Positions 32,953 through 41,818 of a stretch of DNA of 64,000 bases are shown here, piece after piece; the stretch's first letter is position 1, and every line of letters begins with the position of its first letter. Source of the stretch: JANQPA01 sp964548175 (lineage in GTDB: Bacteria > Bacteroidota > Bacteroidia > Chitinophagales > Saprospiraceae); the NCBI GenBank assembly GCA_964548175.1, contig CAZJQS010000013.1:1-64000 (forward strand). Direction: 5' to 3'. The notes beneath the pieces were generated by a model. The model had not been told where the DNA came from, ran no database searches, and saw only the letters and a list, made by a program, of their open reading frames with translations. Position numbers and translations under genes: made by a program.

Positions 32953-34869
32953 CTATTGAACAATAATATCATCAATTCTATAAGTTGTCGTTTGACTATC
33001 TTTATTGCCAATATACCTAAAAGCAATATAAATTTGACCGGAATAACCACTCAAATCAACTTCGCCGGAATCCACCCATTCGTAACGACCATCATTTGCT
33101 CCGGCCAGCGTGGCATTAAGCTCCTTCCAGGTGGCCGAGCCGATGTCCTGACCATTAAAATCATCGGAGATTAGCACCGCCAGCCCATCATGCACGTGAA
33201 AAGCCAGAGCACTTCTAAAAGTCAGCACTCTGGCCGAATCCGCCGGCAGAGCAGGACTGATCAGCCAGGTTTCCATCTCGGCATTACTGTCCTGAAAAGC
33301 AGTCGCCTGTGCAAACTTCTCACCGCTAAAAGCTTCTCCACGCCATACCCGGCTTCCCTTGATCGCCACATTCCTCCATCCTTCCAAAGCCAGATCTTCA
33401 TCTTCTTCAGAACGATCAAAAGACTCCCTAAGCAATAAAGTATCCACCGGAACAGTTACCGTCCCCCCACTCACATCAGAAGCATCCCTGATCACCAGCT
33501 GGGGATCATTGAACCGAGAAACAATAGCTGTTAACTCCACCTCACCTGAAGGAATACTTTGTTGAGCAAAAGTAGCGCTATTGAAAGTAAAAAGCACAAC
33601 CGAGCCCGTAGCATCCGTCACCGTTAAAGCACCACCGTAAACATTATTTCCACTAAGCTGTACTCCATTAATCCGCACCAAGGTGGACTCCCATACATCC
33701 AGGCTATCCAATACCTCACCTACAGTAGCTGTCCTTGGACTGATGGTTTGGCCTTTTTCCAAAACCATTACAGCAGAAGTTTCCATATTGTTCAATTGCA
33801 GCAGTCCGTTGAATTCGGAAAGCGCTGCTCCCGAAACCACCACCTCTAAGCGATCACCAAGATCAAAATTATGGTCTTCCGTGAACCGGACAACGATCCC
33901 TCTGCTCCCGTCCTGTAGGATAAGGTTTCTGCTGTTGAAATTGTTGGTCGTGCGATCAGAAATGACAATTCCCTGAATCTTTGAATTGGCGGGAGCGCTG
34001 CCTGCGCCGTTGTTAAATGCCGCTCTAAGGGATCCCACTGTCACCTGGGACTCATCCCCAGTGCCTGGAATACCTCCTCCCCCACAGCGATCTCCATTCA
34101 TGATCACATCATCCAGGTCGCGTATATAGAGCTGCTTGGTGTTTCCAAACACGCTGTAGACAGCAGTCAAGGTTCCATTTCCCGAAGGGGTCAACTCAGA
34201 GGCAAAATCGGCAAAGCCGCTGGACCGAAGGATAATCTGACTCCCGTTGCAGTCCTCAATAACTAAATTGACAGAAAGCCGGTCAGTCGCATCAGCATAA
34301 GTTACATTGACATCCGAATCTTCGAACTGAACATTTTCTAACTGCACCAAGGTGCTGATCAGGTCATCAGATAGATCATCGATCGCTACTATTCCGGGGC
34401 TGACAGCCTCTTCCCGCTCCCCTGCTATCACATGACGCGGTATCAAAACTTCCTCGATGCCTTCTCCCTCGCTCCCGTTTAGCTGAATGACTCCGTTAAA
34501 ATCGCCGATATACAGATCTTTACACCAGACAAATACTTCGCGCCCTACTGGGAAATCATTGTACAAACCGGTCGCGTTCAGTCGAAGTTCTATGCCGCCG
34601 GTTTCGTCCTGCAGGATAATGTTTTTGAAAAAATTGCCTGAACGATCATTCGCAACAACAATGCCATTGATGATGATATCCTCCTCGATCAGTCGATCCT
34701 GCTCTCCAATCGTGTGTAAAGCCTTCAGATCCGCTATAGTGGTATTAGCCGAAATATCCGGCAGAATGGGCACAGGCGGTTCGTCAAAATCCTGGTCCAC
34801 GCAACTCCACATAAAGAGGCTTAGTGCTAAAAACGCAACTAATAGGCCGATTTGATTTAGTTTGTACAT
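32953..34869 (-). CDS. Lipoprotein with two DUF5689 domains and a choice-of-anchor-like domain
   Basis: The 638-residue protein has a lipoprotein signal (LSLFMWSC, C23), so it is anchored in an envelope membrane. Two repeats of an OB-fold-like DUF5689 region follow (about 40-260 and 275-470). Each opens with a TIADLKALH/TVGSLRAAF-like phrase, then IIINGIVVANDRSGNFFKN / IQGIVISDRTTNNFNSRN. The last 160 residues (LLLRESFDRSEEDEDLALEG onward, ending YRIDDIIVQ) form a carbohydrate-binding-like beta-sandwich of the choice-of-anchor J kind. It lies 37 bases after the TonB receptor gene on the same strand, so it is the second gene of that operon and likely the receptor's surface lipoprotein, by analogy with SusD. 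Ligand unknown. Confidence 0.85.
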   Translation of the reverse strand: MYKLNQIGLLVAFLALSLFMWSCVDQDFDEPPVPILPDISANTTIADLKALHTIGEQDRLIEEDIIINGIVVANDRSGNFFKNIILQDETGGIELRLNATGLYNDFPVGREVFVWCKDLYIGDFNGVIQLNGSEGEGIEEVLIPRHVIAGEREEAVSPGIVAIDDLSDDLISTLVQLENVQFEDSDVNVTYADATDRLSVNLVIEDCNGSQIILRSSGFADFASELTPSGNGTLTAVYSVFGNTKQLYIRDLDDVIMNGDRCGGGGIPGTGDESQVTVGSLRAAFNNGAGSAPANSKIQGIVISDRTTNNFNSRNLILQDGSRGIVVRFTEDHNFDLGDRLEVVVSGAALSEFNGLLQLNNMETSAVMVLEKGQTISPRTATVGEVLDSLDVWESTLVRINGVQLSGNNVYGGALTVTDATGSVVLFTFNSATFAQQSIPSGEVELTAIVSRFNDPQLVIRDASDVSGGTVTVPVDTLLLRESFDRSEEDEDLALEGWRNVAIKGSRVWRGEAFSGEKFAQATAFQDSNAEMETWLISPALPADSARVLTFRSALAFHVHDGLAVLISDDFNGQDIGSATWKELNATLAGANDGRYEWVDSGEVDLSGYSGQIYIAFRYIGNKDSQTTTYRIDDIIVQ

Positions 34870-34906
34870 TTTTTGAGGTATTTAAAATTTGATGGTATTA
34901 GATGAT

Positions 34907-37720
34907 TTATATCCTAAACGTCAAGCTGACAAAGTAATTCCTTCCAAATCCATAGAAATAACGGTTAGGAAAGCGATCCACATTTTTTTCTTCAAAATCA
35001 AACCGGAATTGTTCATAACCTCCGGTAATGAATTCCCGGTTGTCCAGGATGTTGTTGACCCCCACATTGAGATACAGAAAGACATCCCCGAATTTCCAGG
35101 ATTTGCCCCCGAAGAAATCTAGTGTATAATTAAAAGGGGCCTTTTCCTGAAAAATTATCGATCGCCAGAGCGCTGTTCCGGGCTCCACTACCTGATCGCC
35201 GAATTCGGGATTATCTACAAAGGAAACGGCATCCAAGGTCCGTCGCGAGGGGTTGAAATCCAACCAGATATCATCGAAAAAGTTAACGCTTAGATTAGCA
35301 AACCAATATTTCGGCGAATTATACTTCAAGGCCAGATTGACAGCCGTCTGCGGAGTATTCGGAACGTAAAAATTCTTCAAATAGGCCTGATCACTGCTGA
35401 TCTGTTCAGCTACATTGTCCAGGTAAATGGTTACATCCGGCCTGCTGTCAAATAGGTATTGCCCCAGTGCTGCCGCAGCGCTTACGCTTAAACCCGAAAA
35501 AAGCGTCAGCTCTCCTCCGAATTCCAGCCCCAAATGCTCCTTATCGATATTCTGCATGATATAGTTGACAAAACCACCGCGGGTTCCGTCTTCTGTGGCA
35601 ATGGCATTATCCAGGTAAAAACTGCGATTGAAAAGCTGATCTTCAAATCGGGTGTAATACCCCACCAGCCTGAACTTAGCATAAGGAGAACGCAAAAAGT
35701 ATCCTGCCTCAACCGAAGAGATGCGCTCATTTTTCAGTCCTGGAACGACTTCATTCCTCGTCCTGGGAGAAGTGAACGCATTTCTCAAAAAGGGCGCCCT
35801 GGAAAGATGAGCCGCATTGAGGATAAAATAGTTCCTCCCGTCGAGCTTATACGTTCCGCCGAGCTTCAGGCCATATTCAAAAAAATCCTCTTTTTCGGAT
35901 TCTCCCAGTGAAGATTCCGGGAATCTGCCGTTTCTGACCAGTCCGGTCCGCCAGAAAGTCTGGGAAGCAGCTTGCAATCCTACAAAAAAATCAAACCTCG
36001 GCGTCGTCACTTCGGATTGCAGCCAGGCCGATCCTTTACGCATATTCATCTCGTACTCATACCCGAAAACATCCCCTTCCCGAACGATCCGGTTAGGAAC
36101 ATCCACGTTATTTTGAATAAAAGCATTGTTAGAAGTCGAATCGAACTCAGCAAATTTGTCGATGTCTACATAAAAATCGCCTCCCAGAAGGTCGTCCAGT
36201 TCTTTAAAAACATGTCCTTTCTGTGTTTGATAAAGGAGTCCGCCGCTGAGGTTGATGTTCTCGGCCAGGGTGGTTTCTATTGTGGTCGCAAAATTAAAAC
36301 GCTCGGTGTCAAATCGCCTTTCTTCGATCACATACTGCGAACGCGCGCCAGTGACGGAATTGCCGGGCTGCCCATCGGCATTGTCTATGGTGACGATATT
36401 GTTCCTGTTAACATCATACATATACGACCAGTTGATCTGGCGGGCATTTATATCATTCTGCAGAACGGCCGCCACCTCTCCGGCCTGATCGTTTTGGATA
36501 AAACTGGGTAGCCGGCGGTAATAATCCGGTCTCGGATCGCGAGCATCGTACCAGTCCAGAGCCGTAGTGCCGTTCCGGCCAAATTGGTAGGTGAGGTTGG
36601 TTGTCAATTTTGTTTCGTTATTCCAACTCCAGTCATGTCTTAACATCAGGATAGGTTGGTGGATGTGTATTACCCTGGCGTTGCGTTTTTCCCCATTCTG
36701 GAAACCCCAGTTGGGGTTGTAAAAATTGGTTCCTGCCAGATCGTACATTTCCTGGGTGGCTGCGGAGCTTCTGCCCCGCTGATTGGGCGCACCTAATCCT
36801 GTAAAATTCAGCAGGTGCTTGTCTCCCAGCTTTTTATCCACCGATAAAAAGTAAGAATACGCGTCGTAAAAGGTTCCGGGGACAAAGCCTTCCTCTGCCC
36901 AGCGGCGGGAAGCAGAAACTGATATTGCCCAGCCTGCGGAGGTAAGGCCGCTGGAATACGTCGCCATGATCCGGTTGCGATAGGTCCGGTTAGACACCGC
37001 ATGGGACACCCGTAATTGCTTGCGCATCAGGGAGGCACGGGTATCTATAATGGTAGCTCCTCCTACCCCGCCGAAGGTGTAGGCATTATAGCCAAGGCCA
37101 ACGACGTTATCCCGGTTGCGCAACACATCATTAAGTCCGCCCCAGTTGCTCCAGAAGGCAAAGCCTGTTTCCAGATCATTAAATGGACTGCCATTGAGCA
37201 TGATCGTGGTGTTGTTTGCATCATACCCTCTGATGTTAAAACGAGCGGCCCCAAAAGAAAAAGCGGCGGCGGAAACGAAAACATCCCGCGAAGCGGTGAG
37301 CAGACCGGATATGTTCTGGGCTCCTATACTCTGTTCCACTTCGGTTTCGATGGAAATGGTCGGAATGATGTCCTCTCCGCTGAACTGGTCCACATTCTCT
37401 TCCGGGTCCAGGCTTACAACGCCCAGGTCAACTTCCGGATCATCCACCACAGAAACAGACTGCACTTTAGTACGGTATCCTTCTTTGATGAAGGTAAGGA
37501 CCCACTCTTCTGCTTTAAAAGGTACTTGCAGGTAAAAAAGGCCGTTGGGATCGGTATAGGTGTAGTTTTCCAGTAATTCCACCTTGACGCCATTCAACGG
37601 TTCGCCACTCTGCGCATCCTGTAGTTGACCTTTCAGGACGCGGGACTGAGCGGAGAGAAAAATGGGGAAAAAAACACAAATGAGCAATAAGAAATGCTCT
37701 CTTTTGGTTACTTGAAGCAT
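34907..37720 (-). CDS. TonB-dependent receptor, first gene of the DUF5689 operon
   Basis: The 937 residues comprise a signal peptide (1-25, FLSAQ), a carboxypeptidase-regulatory-like domain (28-105, LKGQLQDAQSGEPLNGVKVE), a plug (about 130-215 with FNIRGYDANNTTIMLNGSPF and FGGVGGATIIDTRA) and the barrel, ending FVSLTFRI. It is complete. The DUF5689 lipoprotein follows after 37 bases. A secreted nuclease/phosphatase-fold enzyme is divergently transcribed from only 39 bases away, so promoters of the two units must overlap or lie inside coding sequence. This three-gene set suggests uptake of the products, or of the substrate, of that enzyme. Confidence 0.92.
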   Translation of the reverse strand: MLQVTKREHFLLLICVFFPIFLSAQSRVLKGQLQDAQSGEPLNGVKVELLENYTYTDPNGLFYLQVPFKAEEWVLTFIKEGYRTKVQSVSVVDDPEVDLGVVSLDPEENVDQFSGEDIIPTISIETEVEQSIGAQNISGLLTASRDVFVSAAAFSFGAARFNIRGYDANNTTIMLNGSPFNDLETGFAFWSNWGGLNDVLRNRDNVVGLGYNAYTFGGVGGATIIDTRASLMRKQLRVSHAVSNRTYRNRIMATYSSGLTSAGWAISVSASRRWAEEGFVPGTFYDAYSYFLSVDKKLGDKHLLNFTGLGAPNQRGRSSAATQEMYDLAGTNFYNPNWGFQNGEKRNARVIHIHQPILMLRHDWSWNNETKLTTNLTYQFGRNGTTALDWYDARDPRPDYYRRLPSFIQNDQAGEVAAVLQNDINARQINWSYMYDVNRNNIVTIDNADGQPGNSVTGARSQYVIEERRFDTERFNFATTIETTLAENINLSGGLLYQTQKGHVFKELDDLLGGDFYVDIDKFAEFDSTSNNAFIQNNVDVPNRIVREGDVFGYEYEMNMRKGSAWLQSEVTTPRFDFFVGLQAASQTFWRTGLVRNGRFPESSLGESEKEDFFEYGLKLGGTYKLDGRNYFILNAAHLSRAPFLRNAFTSPRTRNEVVPGLKNERISSVEAGYFLRSPYAKFRLVGYYTRFEDQLFNRSFYLDNAIATEDGTRGGFVNYIMQNIDKEHLGLEFGGELTLFSGLSVSAAAALGQYLFDSRPDVTIYLDNVAEQISSDQAYLKNFYVPNTPQTAVNLALKYNSPKYWFANLSVNFFDDIWLDFNPSRRTLDAVSFVDNPEFGDQVVEPGTALWRSIIFQEKAPFNYTLDFFGGKSWKFGDVFLYLNVGVNNILDNREFITGGYEQFRFDFEEKNVDRFPNRYFYGFGRNYFVSLTFRI

Positions 37721-37759
37721 GAATCAATGTTATTTTGGGGATTAAAAAACAACTGACCA

Positions 37760-38800
37760 ATGAAATCACTATTTGCAGTACTTTTACTACTGTGCATAAC
37801 GGTTTACACACTACAGGCCCAGCAACAGGCCAGAGTGGGCTGTATTGGTTTTTACAATTTTGAAAATTTATTTGATACTTTAGATCAAGTAGATAAGCTG
37901 GATGAAGACTTCACCCCTGAGGGCGCCCTTCAATGGACCGCACAAACTTACGGTAAAAAAATCGAAAATCTGGCAAAAGTAGTATCTGAATTGGGTGTAT
38001 CGGTGACACCTGACGGCCCTGCCTTGTTAGGTGTGGCGGAAATCGAGAACAGCAGGGTCCTCGAGGATTTCGTGCAACACCCCAGTCTGGCAAAACGAAA
38101 CTATCAGATCGTCCACTACGAGTCACCGGACGTAAGGGGAATCGATGTGGCCTTATTGTACCAGCCGAAATATTTCACCCCATTTGAATCCAGGCCCGTA
38201 CCGGTCCAGATTTACGACGCAAATGGAGAACGCATCCTCACGCGTGATATTTTATTCGTCGGCGGAATTTTTGATCAGGATACTCTTTATGTAATGGTCA
38301 ATCATTGGCCTTCCAGAAGAGGAGGCGCACAAGCTAGTCAGCCCTATCGCAATGCGGCGGCCATGCAATGTAAAATGATCAGCGATTCTCTGCGCATGAT
38401 CAACCCCGAAGCCAATATTCTGATCATGGGAGACTTAAATGACGACCCGGTGAGCCCTAGCGTAAAACAAATTTTAAGGGCTCAAAAAAAAGTGAGAAAG
38501 GTAAAAACCGGCGACTTTTACAATCCCTGGCATGACTTTTATAAAAAGGGCATCGGGACCCTGGCCTATCAGGATGCCTGGAACCTGTTCGATCAGATCC
38601 TTTTATCGGCCGGACTTGTCGGGGAAGAACCGGGTGGGTACACCTTTTTCCAGGCGGAAATCTACAACCCTGCCTATTTAGTGCAAAAAACGGGTCGTTT
38701 TAAAGGCTATCCGTTTCGCACCTTCGCCGGAGGAGCGTATCTTGGGGGATACAGTGATCATTTTCCGGTTTGTGTGTATTTGATTAAGATGCTGGAATAA
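37760..38800 (+). CDS. Secreted endonuclease/exonuclease/phosphatase-family enzyme
   Basis: The 346-residue protein has a signal peptide (1-20, TLQAQ). The DNase I-like fold is visible: GFYNFENLFDTLD (30-42), LLGVAEIENSRVLEDF with the metal glutamate, VMVNHWPSRRGG with catalytic histidine, LIMGDLNDDPVS with D and N, and the final GGYSDHFPVCVYL. All catalytic residues of the family are present, so it should cut phosphodiester bonds in nucleic acid or another phosphoester outside the cytoplasm. It is divergent from the TonB receptor and DUF5689 genes. Downstream a helicase gene follows after 51 bases on the same strand, probably unrelated in role. Confidence 0.9.
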   Translation: MKSLFAVLLLLCITVYTLQAQQQARVGCIGFYNFENLFDTLDQVDKLDEDFTPEGALQWTAQTYGKKIENLAKVVSELGVSVTPDGPALLGVAEIENSRVLEDFVQHPSLAKRNYQIVHYESPDVRGIDVALLYQPKYFTPFESRPVPVQIYDANGERILTRDILFVGGIFDQDTLYVMVNHWPSRRGGAQASQPYRNAAAMQCKMISDSLRMINPEANILIMGDLNDDPVSPSVKQILRAQKKVRKVKTGDFYNPWHDFYKKGIGTLAYQDAWNLFDQILLSAGLVGEEPGGYTFFQAEIYNPAYLVQKTGRFKGYPFRTFAGGAYLGGYSDHFPVCVYLIKMLE

Positions 38801-38851
38801 GTAAAGCGGCAATTTTGGATATTCTCAGTTCTGCAAAAAAATAAACGACCC

Positions 38852-40156
38852 TTGGCATTCGATAAATCACCATTAGAACTCAATCCCGATTTCACCTACG
38901 CGCTGGATCAGCTGGAGAAAGGTGCAAAAAATATGTTCATTACCGGCAGAGCCGGTACGGGCAAGTCTACCCTGTTGCAGTTGTTCCGGAACACCACCCG
39001 GAAGAAAACGGTCGTCCTGGCGCCCACCGGCATTGCCGCACTGAATGTTAAAGGACAAACCATACATTCCTTTTTCGGCTTTCCGCCCAAGGTGCTGACG
39101 TCCAAAGACATTAAAAAAAGACGCGACCGAAGGCTCTATAAAAACCTGGAGGTGCTGATCATCGATGAGATTTCCATGGTCAGAGCCGATATGCTGGATA
39201 ATATCGATTATTTTCTTCGCATCAACCGGGAAAATCAGCGGCCTTTCGGGGGCGTGCAATTAGTATTTTTCGGCGACCTTTTTCAGCTGCCTCCGGTGGT
39301 GGCTTCCGATGTGGAAAGTATGCTTTTTCAACTTCACTATGAATCCCCTTATTTTTTCTCCGCTGAAGTATTCCAAAATCAACTGGACATGGAGTTGCTG
39401 GAACTCACCAAAGTGTATCGCCAGGAAAACATCCGTTTTCTTAAACTTCTCGACGCCATAAGAATGAATACGGTTGACTGGGATGTTCTCCAGGAATTTA
39501 ACGAAAGGCATGATCCAGGCTTTAATCCGCCTCCTTTCTTCATTACCCTGACCGCCACTAATACAACAGCGGGAAGGATCAATCAGCAAAAACTTCTGGA
39601 GATACCTTTTCCGGAACGCACCTACAAGGCCAAGATCACCGGAAATTTCAAACCCAACATCTACCCTACTGAGGCGCTATTGAAGCTAAAGCTTGAAGCG
39701 CAGGTCATGTTCATCAAAAACGACCCGGATAAAAGATGGGTTAACGGAACGATCGGAAAGATCGCCGAACTGGGCAACTCTTCCATAAAAGTAGAGATCG
39801 AAGATGAAAAAGGGCAATCCAAAGTTGTCGAAGTAGAACCTATGGACTGGGAAATCCTCAAATACACTTCCCCGCCTACTGATCCCAGCAAGATCACGAC
39901 TGAAACGCTCGGCACTTTCACCCAATTCCCCCTCAAGCTGGCCTGGGCCATCACCATCCACAAGTCGCAGGGCAAGACTTTCGACAAGGTGGTTATCGAT
40001 CTGGGCAGAGGCGCTTTTGAGCATGGGCAGACGTATGTGGCCTTAAGCCGGTGCCGGACGCTGGAAGGCATTGTGCTCAAGCAGCAACTACGACCGAGGG
40101 ATATTATGACGGATGAGCGGATTATTGATTTTTACAGAGCGTTTCGTGATGCTTAA
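38852..40156 (+). CDS. Pif1-like ATP-dependent DNA helicase
   Basis: The 434-residue SF1B helicase starts at a TTG (38852). The first in-frame ATG lies next to the Walker A motif and would remove a needed helix, so TTG is the better start. Motif I is GRAGTGKST (32-40), motif II is IIDEISM with D105/E106, then FGDLFQLPPV (motif III) and, near the end, AITIHKSQGKTFDKVVIDLG and TYVALSRCRTLEGIVLK (motifs V and VI). These are the signatures of Pif1/RecD2-like 5'-3' helicases that resolve G-quadruplexes and forks. No accessory domain is present. It may be co-transcribed with the secreted nuclease gene just upstream, but the functions differ. Confidence 0.9.
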   Translation: MAFDKSPLELNPDFTYALDQLEKGAKNMFITGRAGTGKSTLLQLFRNTTRKKTVVLAPTGIAALNVKGQTIHSFFGFPPKVLTSKDIKKRRDRRLYKNLEVLIIDEISMVRADMLDNIDYFLRINRENQRPFGGVQLVFFGDLFQLPPVVASDVESMLFQLHYESPYFFSAEVFQNQLDMELLELTKVYRQENIRFLKLLDAIRMNTVDWDVLQEFNERHDPGFNPPPFFITLTATNTTAGRINQQKLLEIPFPERTYKAKITGNFKPNIYPTEALLKLKLEAQVMFIKNDPDKRWVNGTIGKIAELGNSSIKVEIEDEKGQSKVVEVEPMDWEILKYTSPPTDPSKITTETLGTFTQFPLKLAWAITIHKSQGKTFDKVVIDLGRGAFEHGQTYVALSRCRTLEGIVLKQQLRPRDIMTDERIIDFYRAFRDA

Positions 40157-40318
40157 ATGCAATGTTCCACTTGTTACCCGGGACCTATTAAACCAAATTT
40201 AATTCTAACAAATTACCGAAACTACAGCTAATATCTCCCTTGCAAACTCAAAGTATTTTTTTTAATTTCACTAAACTACAGAAATTCAATCGAATACTTT
40301 AACCAAAATTTATTGATT

Positions 40319-40453
40319 ATGTCTAGTTTGAAAAAGAGAAGAAGACAACAACAAGCTGCCGTACGTGATCAGCGGGAAGCCAAGAAGATTTTATTGATTG
40401 TTGCTGTTGCCACCATATTGTTGATTGCATTGATGTACTTGTCGTTTTCGTAG
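40319..40453 (+). CDS. Small single-pass membrane protein of 44 residues
   Basis: The frame from the ATG at 40319 encodes MSSLKKRRRQQQAAVRDQRE followed by a hydrophobic helix (about residues 24-43, AKKILLIVAVATILLIALMY) and ends LSFS. The strongly basic N-terminus before the helix fits an inner-membrane anchor with the N-terminus inside. An A/T-rich leader with TACTTTAA (near 40295) precedes it. No function is known to me. It fills most of an otherwise empty gap of 340 bases; the rest of the gap (40157-40318) shows nothing else. Confidence 0.6.
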   Translation: MSSLKKRRRQQQAAVRDQREAKKILLIVAVATILLIALMYLSFS

Positions 40454-40497
40454 AAATGGTTGATAGCTGAGGGTTAAAAGAGCTTATCCATCATCCA

Positions 40498-41808
40498 TTA
40501 ACGCACAACCGCTGTTTCTATTTCCAAAGGTAGGGGTTTCCAATTCCGCTGTTTCGCTTTAAAATAGACGAACGAAAAGGCTGCCACCACCACTGTAAAG
40601 ATGCCCATAGCATAGGCGCAAACGATGAAAAAATTAAGCCAGCTGACATTACCGGCGCCGAAGTTTTTATAAAACAGTATGGCTACGCTTCCCAAATAAC
40701 CGAAAGCATCCGCCACATACATCAGATAACCGATATTGCTTCGATACTGGAACAATGCGATCCAGCGCTCGAACAGCATGGTGTGGTAAGAAATATAGGC
40801 CAGATACATTCCAAAACCGATCACGATCATCCATAAGGCCGGGTCGACCAACTGCCGGCTAAACAGCCAGGTCATTATCAGCACGACTAAACCGCCGATT
40901 AAAATGATCCATAGATTAGCGAAAAAAGCAACGCTGTTGTCTTTGATGAACATCATTAGGCCAATGATGACCAATACGGCTATGGCGATGGGAATTTCTG
41001 CGGTGACTAATATTTTGGGCTCATCTGCATATCCGAGGGCCGCCCATAGTTCCACAGCAAAGTTATCCCTGAGGTCCCGGAAAATGGTCAATGCGATGTA
41101 TATGGAAACGGTAAGCATTATTCCCAGGGCAAATCTCGTAAAAAAAGCGCGCCTGTCCTTGCCGTTCATGGGCACACGGGCCGTTCTCAGGCTTTCATCC
41201 AGATGATCTGGCGGAGGAATCTGCTTCAGCATCCAGGCTCCGACCAGCAGCAATGGAATAAACAACATCCCTGTATAAAAGGGCATCCAGAATTCGCTGA
41301 TCCCGTAGTTATCTGTCAGCGTTTTTCCTACTGATTTCACAAACCCGGAGGAAACGATAAAACTTGCGCTCATGCCGGCGCCCAGCAATTCCGTGAAGCG
41401 ACGTCCTTCGAGAAAGCTGAAAACAATTCCCCAGATCATTCCCAGGGGCAGGCCGTTGAGAAAAAGAAAAATAAAGTTGTACGGATAAGGGGTAAGGCCG
41501 AAAAGCAACAAAGCCAGCCAGGCCACGCCAATCAGGATTAAAATCGCCGCTATTCTGCGGTCGGATCGCATCTCCGAAACCACCTTGATGCCAATGAATT
41601 TAGACAGCATATACCCCATCACCTGAGTGGTAATGAGGATGATCTTGTAATCTAGCCCCCAAAGCGTCAGATCCTGGTACATAGCGGCGGTAAAGGGCTT
41701 GCGAAAAGCATACATGCTGCAGTACGTGATAAAGGCTGCCGTCATCGCAAACAGGGAAAATAAGGCGCCGTTGGTCTTGGAAAGCCATTGTTGAACCGGC
41801 CTATGCAT
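40498..41808 (-). CDS. DUF5690 family MFS-like permease
   Basis: The 436-residue protein has about 12 membrane segments, starting AMTAAFITYCSMYAFRKPF (22-40), and an MFS-like central loop (KQIPPPDHLDESLRTAR, 198-). The phrase MYAFRKPFTAAMY resembles the start of sugar-phosphate and glycerol-phosphate antiporters, and DUF5690 proteins are a Bacteroidota branch of that superfamily as far as I know. It is the third gene of an operon: the PhoD-like gene ends 10 bases before its start codon and the metallophosphoesterase gene precedes that. The context suggests transport of a phosphoester or its product; this is inference. Confidence 0.85.
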   Translation of the reverse strand: MHRPVQQWLSKTNGALFSLFAMTAAFITYCSMYAFRKPFTAAMYQDLTLWGLDYKIILITTQVMGYMLSKFIGIKVVSEMRSDRRIAAILILIGVAWLALLLFGLTPYPYNFIFLFLNGLPLGMIWGIVFSFLEGRRFTELLGAGMSASFIVSSGFVKSVGKTLTDNYGISEFWMPFYTGMLFIPLLLVGAWMLKQIPPPDHLDESLRTARVPMNGKDRRAFFTRFALGIMLTVSIYIALTIFRDLRDNFAVELWAALGYADEPKILVTAEIPIAIAVLVIIGLMMFIKDNSVAFFANLWIILIGGLVVLIMTWLFSRQLVDPALWMIVIGFGMYLAYISYHTMLFERWIALFQYRSNIGYLMYVADAFGYLGSVAILFYKNFGAGNVSWLNFFIVCAYAMGIFTVVVAAFSFVYFKAKQRNWKPLPLEIETAVVR

Positions 41809-41818
41809 AAATTGCTAT

